From an uncultured Ruminococcus sp. (GTDB lineage: Bacteria; Bacillota; Clostridia; Oscillospirales; Ruminococcaceae): DNA of 14,399 nt. Every line of letters starts with the position of its first letter. The stretch's first letter is position 1. The notes beneath the pieces were generated by a model, which saw nothing but the letters and a program-made list of their open reading frames with translations, ran no database searches and was not told the DNA's origin. The stretch is from positions 1-14,399 of the forward strand of contig ONNL01000064.1 of the NCBI GenBank assembly GCA_900319195.1. The letters run 5' to 3'. Below are positions 6,992 through 14,263 of the stretch, in pieces. A program made the position numbers and the translations under genes.

Positions 6992-7966
6992 ATGGAATAT
7001 GATGTTTTTGAAAAAGCTACGGCGATAATGTCCGAGCGAAGAGCAAAGGCAATAAGCGAAAACAATATGCGGACAGAAGAGATAAACGCAAAGATTCCCC
7101 AGCTTAAAGAGGTAAACAATGCTCTTTTCAACACAGGCAGGGAGCTTGTGAAGCTCATCGGAAGCAGGAACACCGGGATGCTCGATAAGAAAATCGAAGA
7201 GCTGAAAAGATACAATCTCGACGCGCAGGAGCTCTCGCGGACACTTCTCGTGCAGAACGGCTACCCCTCCGATTATCTTGATGTTCACTTTAACTGTCCG
7301 ATATGCAACGATACGGGCTATGACGGCGATAAGCTGTGCAGCTGCTTTAAAAAGCTCTGCGGAAAGCTCTCGGCTGACGAGCTGAACAAGAAGTCTAATA
7401 TCAAGCTCGAAAGCTTTGACACGTTCAGCCTTAGCTATTATAAAGACCTTGACTACGAGACAATGAAGAGAATATTCGAGTTCACCAAGAGCTATGCCGA
7501 AAATTTCAATGAAAAATCGGGAAGTATCTTCATGTCGGGAAAAACAGGTCTCGGAAAGACTCATCTCTCACTTGCGATTGCAGCAAAGGTGCTCGAAAAG
7601 GGATACAGCGTCATATATGACTCCGCTATAAATATTCTCCGCAGCATTGAGCGCGAGCATTTCAGCCGTCAGCACTCCTCAGAGATGATCGACCTCGTTA
7701 TGAACACCGATCTGCTTATACTTGACGACCTCGGTACAGAATATGAGTCGGCATTTTACAGCGCGACCATATACAACATTCTGAACAGCCGCCTTAACTG
7801 CGGTAAGCCTACCATTATCAGCACTAACCTTGATTTTGTCGGCATAAGTGCACGTTATGATGAACGTGTGGTGTCAAGACTGGTCTCGGTCTACACCTAT
7901 CTGCAATTCAGCGGTGAGGATGTCCGCTTGCAGAAGTGGAAGAATGAGCAGAATAACCATAACTGA
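6992..7966 (+). CDS. DnaI/DnaC-like helicase-loader ATPase
   Basis: A 324-residue AAA+ protein of the DnaC/DnaI/IstB group. The N-terminal part (1-95) is helical and charged. A four-cysteine zinc-binding motif follows: Cys102, Cys105, Cys116 and Cys118 in CPICNDTG...CSC. The ATPase core has Walker A GKTGLGKTHL (183-192), Walker B LLILDD (241-246), sensor-1 STN (277-279), and Arg-rich RYDERVVSRL (288-297) that should hold the arginine finger. In Bacillus the equivalent protein opens and loads the hexameric DnaB-type helicase with DnaD and DnaB. Proximity to the DnaD-like gene, and no transposase or IS end nearby, argue for a helicase loader rather than an IS21 helper (IstB). TGAGG (6978-6982), overlapping the previous stop, is the ribosome binding site, 9 nt upstream. 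Confidence 0.9.
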   Translation: MEYDVFEKATAIMSERRAKAISENNMRTEEINAKIPQLKEVNNALFNTGRELVKLIGSRNTGMLDKKIEELKRYNLDAQELSRTLLVQNGYPSDYLDVHFNCPICNDTGYDGDKLCSCFKKLCGKLSADELNKKSNIKLESFDTFSLSYYKDLDYETMKRIFEFTKSYAENFNEKSGSIFMSGKTGLGKTHLSLAIAAKVLEKGYSVIYDSAINILRSIEREHFSRQHSSEMIDLVMNTDLLILDDLGTEYESAFYSATIYNILNSRLNCGKPTIISTNLDFVGISARYDERVVSRLVSVYTYLQFSGEDVRLQKWKNEQNNHN

Positions 7967-7973
7967 ATAAAAA

Positions 7974-8010
7974 GGGGAGTTGTTTATCTCGGAACACTCC
8001 CCACTTTTTT
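7974..8010 (+). terminator. Terminator of the primosome operon
   Basis: GGGGAG (7974-7979) pairs with CTCCCC (7997-8002). Allowing t7980 to bulge extends the stem by TGTT (7981-7984) with AACA (7993-7996). Six T's follow at 8005-8010. The stem starts 7 nt after the ATPase stop. Confidence 0.85.
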
Positions 8011-8020
8011 ATATAAAATA

Positions 8021-8050
8021 ACGGGGAAGCTTTTACTGCGGCTTCCCCGT
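8021..8050 (-). terminator. Terminator of the lipoprotein gene, probably bidirectional
   Basis: A perfect 10-bp stem, acggggaagc (8021-8030) with gcttccccgt (8041-8050), and a 10-nt loop. It lies 11 nt beyond the minus-strand stop at 8062. T-rich sequence follows on the plus side (8050-8059). On the minus side the tract is T-rich but interrupted. It serves the convergent junction from both directions. Confidence 0.8.
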
Positions 8051-8061
8051 TTGTTTTTTAT

Positions 8062-9333
8062 TTACTGTGCGCTGTCGGTATCTTCGGGTTCAAGTGTGAG
8101 CTTGAATGGGTCATATCTGCGGTATGCACGTTTGTTTTTCTCAATCTTATAGCCGCTTGATATCTTATCCATCATATCGGTGAAATCATTCCAGTATCTT
8201 TCGGATAACAGTCTCTCTACCGAATCCTCGCTCCAGAGATCATCATCAGTCATGCGGACACTCAAATCGCCCTTGATGATAACATAAAGCGTATTTTCAT
8301 CATACTTATATACCTCAGCCTTGTATGTACCGAGCGTGTTGAATACATAGTCGTTATAATCCTTCTGTGCCTTCTCGGACGCTGCCTGTTCAGCAGATGT
8401 GGTCGAGGTCACGGCTGCGGTAGTCTCTCCTGCGGATGTTGTTGTAGTAGTTGCCTTTACTAAGGTTACTTCATTAGCATACGGGTCAGTAGTAGTGGTC
8501 GTCTCGGTCTCGCCTGCGCTTGTAGTAGCTACGGTCGTTGTGACTGTTGTCTCGCCCTCGGAAGTAGTTGTCTGAGCTGCCTGATAATCAGCATACTCCT
8601 GCTGTACTTCATCAAACTTTGCCATTTTTCCCTCATCAGAAGCGGCACTGTTTATCTCATCAGCGTAGTCAGAGGCAAGATTTTCAAGGTCTCTCTGCTC
8701 ATCTGCACCAAGTGCGTCGCCGTTTTCATCAGTGAGTGAAATGGTGAAATACTTTACTCTTGCGGTATTATCTGTGAAATACTGCTTGAGCTCGTCCTCT
8801 GAGCAGCCGTATTCACTGTCGATACCGTAATAATGCTTGAAGAGGTGCTGCTGCTTATATTGATTCTTGATAACAGACATCAGCGAGTCCTCACCGATAC
8901 CGTTCTTTGTAATAAGCTCGTTTTCCTTGAACTGCTCAAATGTATCGTCTACTTCGCTGAGTTCATCAACAGTAAGCTGCTCGCCTATCTTATCGAATTC
9001 CTTTTCGACAGAAACATAGTCAGCACAGTCCTCGGTAGCCTTATTCTGTATCCAGTCAGCCGCCTCCATGTTTTCAAGTCTTGCCTTCTTGACCTCGTCA
9101 GTCGATGGGTAAGAGCTCATGCCATTATTCATTGCGATAGTATATGCTGCGCTGCTGTATGCATTCAACTCGCTGTAAATAAATACACCTGCGGGAACTT
9201 CATATCCGTCTATGGTGAGAGCAGTTTTTGTACCGCTGCCAATAGTGACCGCACTTGGAGCAGAGCAGCCTGCTGATGAAACTGCTAATGCAAAGGCTGC
9301 AGCGGCGGCAGCAAACTTATTGAATTTTTTCAT
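8062..9333 (-). CDS. PrsA/SurA-like lipoprotein with Thr-rich insert
   Basis: A 423-residue exported lipoprotein. It has a basic N-terminus (MKKFNK), an Ala-rich hydrophobic stretch (8-20) and a lipobox SAGC ending at Cys23; Ser at -3 is less usual than Leu. The chain resembles the N-terminal helical chaperone domain of PrsA/SurA foldases: IDGYEVPAGVF (41-51), the long helices about 80-168, and HYYG...SEDELKQYFTDNTARVKYFTISL (167-200), which is the run-in to a PpiC strand. No parvulin core is recognisable after it. Instead there is a Thr/Ser-rich segment (about 255-313) with three SxGET repeats, then a further folded region to the end. A role in folding secreted proteins is inferred only from the N-terminal resemblance. 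GGAGG (rc of 9343-9347) lies 9 nt before the ATG. It is a single-gene unit, divergent from thyX. Confidence 0.72.
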   Translation of the reverse strand: MKKFNKFAAAAAAFALAVSSAGCSAPSAVTIGSGTKTALTIDGYEVPAGVFIYSELNAYSSAAYTIAMNNGMSSYPSTDEVKKARLENMEAADWIQNKATEDCADYVSVEKEFDKIGEQLTVDELSEVDDTFEQFKENELITKNGIGEDSLMSVIKNQYKQQHLFKHYYGIDSEYGCSEDELKQYFTDNTARVKYFTISLTDENGDALGADEQRDLENLASDYADEINSAASDEGKMAKFDEVQQEYADYQAAQTTTSEGETTVTTTVATTSAGETETTTTTDPYANEVTLVKATTTTTSAGETTAAVTSTTSAEQAASEKAQKDYNDYVFNTLGTYKAEVYKYDENTLYVIIKGDLSVRMTDDDLWSEDSVERLLSERYWNDFTDMMDKISSGYKIEKNKRAYRRYDPFKLTLEPEDTDSAQ

Positions 9334-9385
9334 TTGTAGATTCCTCCGATTTATGAAGATTTATTTTATCTCACATACAAATTAT

Positions 9386-9414
9386 ATTATACTATATTTT
9401 TTCGTGTTTGTCCA
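9386..9414 (-). promoter_or_regulatory. Promoter of the lipoprotein gene
   Basis: On the minus strand, TGGACA (complement of 9409-9414) and TATAAT (complement of 9386-9391) are 17 nt apart. That is one mismatch from the sigma-A consensus overall. The leader is about 45 nt long. Confidence 0.75.
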
Positions 9415-9494
9415 TAGGAAATTTAAAATTTTTCTGTTTTGTCACCGATTTTACAAGTAAAATAATTTAATTAGTATTAATTTTACTCGTTTTC

Positions 9495-9523
9495 TTGACT
9501 TATACGCGCAAAAATGATACAAT
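9495..9523 (+). promoter_or_regulatory. Promoter of the thyX operon
   Basis: TTGACT (9495-9500) and TACAAT (9518-9523) are separated by 17 nt, with an extended -10 TG at 9515-9516. AGGAGGT (9542-9548) follows as a near-perfect ribosome binding site. No further promoter or terminator is obvious until after the U32 gene, so it probably drives all five genes. Confidence 0.82.
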
Positions 9524-9556
9524 ATATTATATGTGTATTTCAGGAGGTAAATCATA

Positions 9557-10336
9557 ATGAAAGTAATATTGCTCTCTCATACGCCTGACCCCGAAAAAAT
9601 CGTAGCGACCGCAGCTAAGCTCTGCTATTCAAGCAGCGATATTGAGTCGCTCATGGACGGGCTTGATCCTGAAAAAACAAAAAAATACATCGAAATGCTC
9701 GTTTCGATAGGTCACGAGAGCGTACTTGAGCACGTTACCTTTACCTTCGGAATCGAGGGGATCTCTCGTGCCTGCTCTCATCAGCTCGTCCGTCATCGTA
9801 TCGCCTCCTACTCTCAGAAGAGTCAGAGATACGTGAACGAGAACGGATTTGAGTTCATTACTCCGCCTGCTGTTAAGGAATGTCCCGAGGCTGAGGCTGA
9901 GTATGACAGGCTTATCAGCGAGATAACCGAGGGCTATGCGAAAATCGCAGATATACTTACCGAGAAACACAAGGCTGAATTCATGAAGGACGGTCTTGAC
10001 GAAAAGACTGCCGCTTCAAAGGCGAGAAAGCTCGCAAACGAGGACGCAAGGTTCATTCTCCCGAATGCCTGCGAAACAAAAATTGTCGTTACCATGAACA
10101 TACGCTCACTGTTCAACTTCTTCAGGCACCGCTGCTGCAACCGCGCTCAGTGGGAAATAAGAGCTGTTGCCGATGAAATGCTGAGGCTCTGCATGGAAAG
10201 CGCTCCAAATATTTTCGGACACGCAGGTCCATCTTGTGTTGTTACGGGAAAATGTCCCGAGGGAAAAATGTCATGCGGAAAGCTTGCTGAGGTACAGAAG
10301 AAGTATACAGCAATGATAGAAAACAAACAATCTTAA
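9557..10336 (+). CDS. thyX: FAD-dependent thymidylate synthase ThyX
   Basis: A 259-residue flavoenzyme making dTMP from dUMP with methylene-THF as carbon donor and reduced nicotinamide as reductant, releasing THF rather than the DHF made by ThyA. The diagnostic ThyX motif RHRxxSxxxxSxRY is present as RHRIASYSQKSQRY (79-92). The C-terminal substrate-binding block NIRSLFNFFRHR...AQWEIR (181-202) is also intact. The tail (227-240) holds three cysteines in a CxxxxxCxxxxxxC pattern after a GHAGPS stretch, which has no role in the standard mechanism; a metal site or redox switch is possible. The start at 9557 is supported by AGGAGGT with a 9-nt gap. The DJ-1-like gene follows after 15 nt. The family call is very secure. 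Confidence 0.97.
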   Translation: MKVILLSHTPDPEKIVATAAKLCYSSSDIESLMDGLDPEKTKKYIEMLVSIGHESVLEHVTFTFGIEGISRACSHQLVRHRIASYSQKSQRYVNENGFEFITPPAVKECPEAEAEYDRLISEITEGYAKIADILTEKHKAEFMKDGLDEKTAASKARKLANEDARFILPNACETKIVVTMNIRSLFNFFRHRCCNRAQWEIRAVADEMLRLCMESAPNIFGHAGPSCVVTGKCPEGKMSCGKLAEVQKKYTAMIENKQS

Positions 10337-10351
10337 AAGTGAGGTCTTATT

Positions 10352-10897
10352 ATGATATACGTTTATCTTGCACAGGGCTTTGAGGAAACAGAGGCTATCG
10401 CTCCAATTGATATGCTCAAGAGAGCTGAAAAGGAAGTTGTGACTATCGGTATCGGTGACAACATCATCACAGGTGCTCACGGTATCAATATCGTTCCTGA
10501 TACTATCGCACAGGAAGCTCCGCTCAATGATGACGTTGAGATGATAGTGCTCCCAGGCGGTATGCCCGGTACTATAAACCTTGAAAACTCAAGGTACGTG
10601 CAGGCAGCTATCGAATTCTGCGTGAAGAACAACAAGTACATCGGTGCAATATGTGCAGCACCGTCGATACTCGGTCACAAGGGCGTGCTCAAGGGCAAGA
10701 AGGCTGTTTGCTTCAAGGGCTTCGAGCATGAGCTCTTCGGCGCGGAGGTCGGTGATTCCCTCGTATGCGAGGACGGAATTTTCATAACTGCAAGAGGTGC
10801 AGGCTGTGCTGTTGACTTCGGTCTGAAGCTCGTCGAGAAGCTAGCTTCAAAGGCAGAAGCTGAAAAAATAAGGAACTCTATCCACCGTGATAAATAA
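10352..10897 (+). CDS. DJ-1/PfpI-family protein
   Basis: A 181-residue single-domain protein of the DJ-1 branch of the DJ-1/PfpI superfamily. The nucleophile-elbow cysteine is Cys101 in GAICAAPSIL. The Glu that tunes it should be Glu14 in QGFEETEA, matching Glu18 of human DJ-1. LPGGMPG (67-73) is the family's oxyanion loop. The length suits a complete domain with no extra modules. Members are reported as redox sensors, chaperones, or glyoxalase and deglycase-like enzymes, and sequence alone does not choose between them. GAGGT (10341-10345) lies 6 nt before the ATG. The 3' end overlaps the next gene by 11 nt. Its place between two folate-linked genes is noteworthy but may only reflect operon packing. 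Confidence 0.92.
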   Translation: MIYVYLAQGFEETEAIAPIDMLKRAEKEVVTIGIGDNIITGAHGINIVPDTIAQEAPLNDDVEMIVLPGGMPGTINLENSRYVQAAIEFCVKNNKYIGAICAAPSILGHKGVLKGKKAVCFKGFEHELFGAEVGDSLVCEDGIFITARGAGCAVDFGLKLVEKLASKAEAEKIRNSIHRDK

Positions 10898-11456
10898 CGA
10901 CAAAAAACAGCTGCGGAAGGAGCTTATTGCTCTGAGGGACAGCCTCGCAGACAGAGATGTTAAAAGCAAGGATATATGTCAGCGGCTCATGTCGCTTGAA
11001 TGCGTGAGGAATGCCGATACTGTGCTTATCTATGCCTCGTTCGGCTCTGAGGTCGATACGTGGGAAATTGCCGAGCTCCTCAGAAAGAGCGGTATTAGTA
11101 CAGCATACCCGAAATGTCACAACGGAGGTATCATGACCTTCCATGTCGTTGATTCCGATGAACAGCTTAGCGGAAGCTTTCACGGTATCTGTGAGCCTGA
11201 TCCATCACTGTCCGAGCCGGTTATCACTGACAGGACAGTTTGCTTGGTACCGGGTGTTTCGTTCACAGAGCATGGTGAGCGACTCGGCTACGGCGGCGGA
11301 TTCTATGACAGGTTCCTCGCTGAGAATGATATTCCAAAGACAGCATTGTGCTTCGAGAGCCTTATTTCAGATGAGCTCCCGACACTTCCGCATGACATAA
11401 AGGTCGATATGATCGTAACTGAAGAAAGGACGGTATTTTGTAATGCCGAAAAATGA
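10887..11456 (+). CDS. 5-formyltetrahydrofolate cyclo-ligase
   Basis: A 189-residue enzyme of the 5-FCL/MTHFS family (EC 6.3.3.2), converting 5-formyl-THF to 5,10-methenyl-THF with ATP and returning stored folate to the active pool. Visible motifs are the basic N-terminal KKQLRKEL (6-13), IYASFGSEVDT (48-58), and the signature RLGYGGGFYDRFL (132-144) that binds ATP and folate. The usual C-terminal LPHDIKVDMIVTE (167-179) is also present. The start is a GTG at 10887, overlapping the DJ-1 gene by 11 nt. Only a weak AGGA (10871-10874) precedes it, so translation probably depends on the upstream gene. No in-frame ATG would keep the N-terminal motif. With ThyX in the same operon it links dTMP synthesis to folate interconversion. 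Confidence 0.94.
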   Translation: MINNDKKQLRKELIALRDSLADRDVKSKDICQRLMSLECVRNADTVLIYASFGSEVDTWEIAELLRKSGISTAYPKCHNGGIMTFHVVDSDEQLSGSFHGICEPDPSLSEPVITDRTVCLVPGVSFTEHGERLGYGGGFYDRFLAENDIPKTALCFESLISDELPTLPHDIKVDMIVTEERTVFCNAEK

Positions 11457-12966
11457 TGATATTATAAACAATATCCTGAAGGAGCTTGACAACGAAAAGG
11501 CTGCCGCACAGGAAAAAGCTGCTTCTGCGGCAAGTGCTGACGCGGATAAAGCTGCGGAAATTACCGAAGCTGCGTCGGATATTGCAGGAAGTAAGGCTGC
11601 AGAAACGGCAGAAAATGCACCTTCGGAGCCTGTAAGCCACGAAATCGAGGCGGATAAAACAGAGTCCGCTGACACTTCCGACAGAGGAGCTAATGCTCCG
11701 CGCAGGCAGGCTGCTCAGCAGAATATGCGTCAGCCAATGCGAAACGGCGCTAATAACGGCATGGAGCGTCCTGCCGCACCGCGAAAGAAGAAGAAAAAGA
11801 AGAAGCAGAGAAACAGGATACCCGGTGTACTCATTCTCGTTACACTGATTTTCGCTGTCTCTATCTCGCTGTCAATGGTCATAATCGCCTTCGGTAAGGA
11901 CGTTTTCGGCATCGGCAAGAGCGATACGACAAAGCTCGTAATCGTCAAGGAGGGCGCGACTGTTACCGACATTGCCGAGATGCTTAAGGACGAGGGAATA
12001 ATCAAATCCCCGAAGCTGTTTGTTTATTTCACCAAGCTCAGAAAGTCTGACAACGCCTACATTGCAGGTGAGCACTTCGTAAGACCAAATATGGCTTACG
12101 AGACTATAATCGACGAGCTGACCTCCAACGAGTCTGAGGAAAAGGAATCAGTAGAGGTAACCTTCCCCGAGGGTATTACTATTTACGAGGCGGCTGAGAT
12201 CTTACAGGATAACAGAGTTTGCAGTGCTGATGACTTCATCTTCTACTTCAACTCGGGCGGATTCGGCTTCTCCTTCGAGGACCTTCTCCCGACCGATTCA
12301 TCACTTAAATACAACCGCATGGAAGGCTATGTTTTCCCTGATACCTACTATTTCTACGAGGACATGGACGTTGAAGAGGTATGCCAGAAGATATACCTCA
12401 ACTTCGACAACAAGATGACTCAGGAGCGCTATGACAAGATGAAGAAGCTCAATCTCACTCTTGATGAGCTCATCACATTCTCCTCTATCGTTCAGAAAGA
12501 GGCTGCAACGACCGACACCATGAACGCTGTTGCTTCTGTATTCTGGAACAGACTTAACGACCCTGACACCTTCCCGAAGCTTGAATCTGACCCGACTTCA
12601 AACTACGCTAACTTCGTTATCAAGCCGCATATGGCTGTACTCGACCAGACTGTCGTTGACGCTTATGATACTTACAAGAGCGCAGGACTCCCGCCCGGAG
12701 CTATCTGCAATCCCGGTATTGAGGCAATTGACGCCGTACTTAACGCGATAGATACGGACTACTATTATTTCTACGCAAATATCTACACAGGCGAGACAAG
12801 ATTTGCTACTACTCTTGAAGAGCATGAGGCTAATATCGCTGATATGCAGGAGGGTATAGAGGCGGCTTCTACCGCTCAGGCGGAGGCTGCAGCAGCCGCT
12901 GCAGCAGAAGCTGAAGCCGCAGAGAATTCTGACGAGGGGCAGGAGGGCGAAGCTGTTGTTGAATAA
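11443..12966 (+). CDS. mltG: Endolytic murein transglycosylase MltG
   Basis: A 507-residue, single-pass membrane protein of the YceG/MltG family, which cuts nascent peptidoglycan strands and so sets glycan length. It has a polar, Ala-rich cytoplasmic region (1-114), a Lys-rich stop (115-125) and one membrane helix (about 127-151). A LysM-like subdomain (VKEGATVTDIAEMLKDEGII, about 168-187) follows. The catalytic domain includes MEGYVFPDTYYF (293-304), FSSIVQKEA with catalytic Glu353 (E. coli Glu218), ESDPTSNYAN (381-390) and YKSAGLPPGAICNPG (411-425). The C-terminal tail (475-507) is Ala/Glu-rich low complexity. The long cytoplasmic part contrasts with the very short one in E. coli and recalls streptococcal MltG. 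The ATG at 11443 overlaps the cyclo-ligase gene by 14 nt; AAGGA (11426-11430) is a somewhat distant ribosome binding site. Confidence 0.95.
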   Translation: MPKNDDIINNILKELDNEKAAAQEKAASAASADADKAAEITEAASDIAGSKAAETAENAPSEPVSHEIEADKTESADTSDRGANAPRRQAAQQNMRQPMRNGANNGMERPAAPRKKKKKKKQRNRIPGVLILVTLIFAVSISLSMVIIAFGKDVFGIGKSDTTKLVIVKEGATVTDIAEMLKDEGIIKSPKLFVYFTKLRKSDNAYIAGEHFVRPNMAYETIIDELTSNESEEKESVEVTFPEGITIYEAAEILQDNRVCSADDFIFYFNSGGFGFSFEDLLPTDSSLKYNRMEGYVFPDTYYFYEDMDVEEVCQKIYLNFDNKMTQERYDKMKKLNLTLDELITFSSIVQKEAATTDTMNAVASVFWNRLNDPDTFPKLESDPTSNYANFVIKPHMAVLDQTVVDAYDTYKSAGLPPGAICNPGIEAIDAVLNAIDTDYYYFYANIYTGETRFATTLEEHEANIADMQEGIEAASTAQAEAAAAAAAEAEAAENSDEGQEGEAVVE

Positions 12967-14182
12967 GCTTGAGGTCCTCGCTCCCGCAGGCGACGAAGAG
13001 AGATTTTATGCCGCTGTCCGGTACGGTGCGGACGCAGTCTACCTCGGAAGAGAAAACTTTGGAATGAGAGCTTCACCGAAAAATTTCAGCTTTGAGGCTC
13101 TCGTCAAGGCTGTTGACTACGCACACTCACTCGGAAAAAAGGTCTATCTGACCTGCAACATTCTCCCGAGAAACAACGAGATAGCGTTGTTTGAGCAGTT
13201 CGTTAAGGAAGCTGTTGAAGCTAATATAGACGCGCTTATCGTTGCGGACATCGGTCTGCTTGCTCTCATAAAAAAATATGCTCCTGATATGGAGATACAC
13301 ATTTCTACTCAGACAGGTGTCGTGAACTATGTTACGGCGCAGGAGCTTTATGATATGGGCGCAAAACGAGTGGTGCTCGCACGTGAGCTGTCGCTCGACG
13401 AAATTGCAGAAATACGAGCAAAGACAAGTCCCGAGCTTGACATAGAATGCTTCGTGCACGGAGCAATGTGTGTTTCCTTCTCGGGCAGATGTCTCCTTTC
13501 GCAGTACCTTGTCAACCGCGATGCCAATCATGGTGAATGTGCTCAACCTTGCAGGTGGGGCTATCATCTCATGGAGGAAAAGCGTCCGGGGGAATACTTC
13601 CCGATTTTCGAGGACGAAAAGGGGACATATATCCTCAATTCAAAGGATATGTGCATGATAGACCACATAGACAAGCTCGCTGAGGCAGGTGTTTACAGCC
13701 TTAAAATCGAGGGACGTGCGAAGTCCGCTTACTATGTGACTGTCGTTACGAATGCTTATAGAATGGCTGTTGACGAGTATTATAAGGATCCTGACAACTT
13801 CAAGCTCCCAGACAGCATACGCGACGAGGTGTTCAAGGTGAGCCACAGGAAGTACTGCAACGGCTTCTTTTTCGGTACTCCCGAGGAGTCGCAGTACTAC
13901 GAGAACAGCGGATATATCCGCAATTATGATGTTGTTGCAGTCGTTGAAAAATGCGAGGACGGCACCGTGTACTGCTCGCAGAGAAACAGGTTCTTTGCAG
14001 GTGATACAGTTGAGATACTCGCTCCGTCGCAGAGTCCCGTGACCATGAAGCTTGAACATCTATATGACGAAAATGGTGAGGAAATAGAGACTGCAAATCA
14101 CGCAATGATGAATATTTCCTTCAAATCAGACCTTGTATTTCCAAAGGGTGCTGTAATACGAAAGGACCTCTCCATCTCTTAG
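12956..14182 (+). CDS. U32-family protein, probable tRNA hydroxylase (TrhP-like)
   Basis: A 408-residue protein of family U32, historically called collagenase-like peptidases. The signature ExFxxGxxCxxxxGxCxxS is present at 164-182 (ECFVHGAMC...GRCLLS). Cys172, Cys179, Cys195 and Cys199 (GECAQPCR) are the likely iron-sulfur ligands. The N-terminal VLAPAGDEERFYAAVRYGADAVYLG (7-31) is the start of the TIM-barrel-like domain. Characterised relatives, TrhP (YrrN/YrrO) and RlhA, hydroxylate RNA using prephenate. Length and position after mltG match TrhP, which makes 5-hydroxyuridine at tRNA position 34. The start is a TTG at 12956 with AGGAGG (12941-12946) 9 nt upstream, overlapping mltG by 11 nt; a TTG at 12959 is the alternative. 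Family certain; tRNA substrate inferred. Confidence 0.9.
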   Translation: MLNKLEVLAPAGDEERFYAAVRYGADAVYLGRENFGMRASPKNFSFEALVKAVDYAHSLGKKVYLTCNILPRNNEIALFEQFVKEAVEANIDALIVADIGLLALIKKYAPDMEIHISTQTGVVNYVTAQELYDMGAKRVVLARELSLDEIAEIRAKTSPELDIECFVHGAMCVSFSGRCLLSQYLVNRDANHGECAQPCRWGYHLMEEKRPGEYFPIFEDEKGTYILNSKDMCMIDHIDKLAEAGVYSLKIEGRAKSAYYVTVVTNAYRMAVDEYYKDPDNFKLPDSIRDEVFKVSHRKYCNGFFFGTPEESQYYENSGYIRNYDVVAVVEKCEDGTVYCSQRNRFFAGDTVEILAPSQSPVTMKLEHLYDENGEEIETANHAMMNISFKSDLVFPKGAVIRKDLSIS

Positions 14183-14198
14183 TTTTGTATTTATTGAA

Positions 14199-14228
14199 CC
14201 CGTGTGATCTCTTTTGAAATCACACGGG
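14199..14228 (+). terminator. Stem-loop after the thyX operon, probable terminator
   Basis: A perfect 10-bp stem, cccgtgtgat (14199-14208) with atcacacggg (14219-14228), and a 10-nt loop, 16 nt after the U32 stop. Only scattered T's follow, so intrinsic termination may be inefficient. Confidence 0.6.
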
Positions 14229-14263
14229 CTTCGCACATTTCAGACTGCAATGTAAGTATAACG

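Noticed and set aside
6818..7564. Minus-strand open frame (248 codons) across the DnaD/DnaI-like pair
   Set aside because: It covers the Cys motif and N-terminal half of the ATPase in antisense, crosses the intergenic gap, and lacks any domain signature.
8400..8580. Tandem DNA repeats in the lipoprotein gene
   Set aside because: The similarity is at the protein level (Thr-rich SxGET units) with varied codons and spacing. It is not a clean DNA tandem repeat or a CRISPR-like array.
8833..9276. Plus-strand open frame opposite the lipoprotein gene
   Set aside because: The minus-strand gene has a signal peptide, lipobox, ribosome binding site and promoter, and the plus-strand frame has none of these.
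9456..9487. 8-bp inverted repeat agtaaaat/attttact upstream of the thyX -35 box
   Set aside because: The region is very AT-rich, so such short arms are expected by chance, and the 16-nt spacer is itself AT-rich. There is not enough to call an operator.
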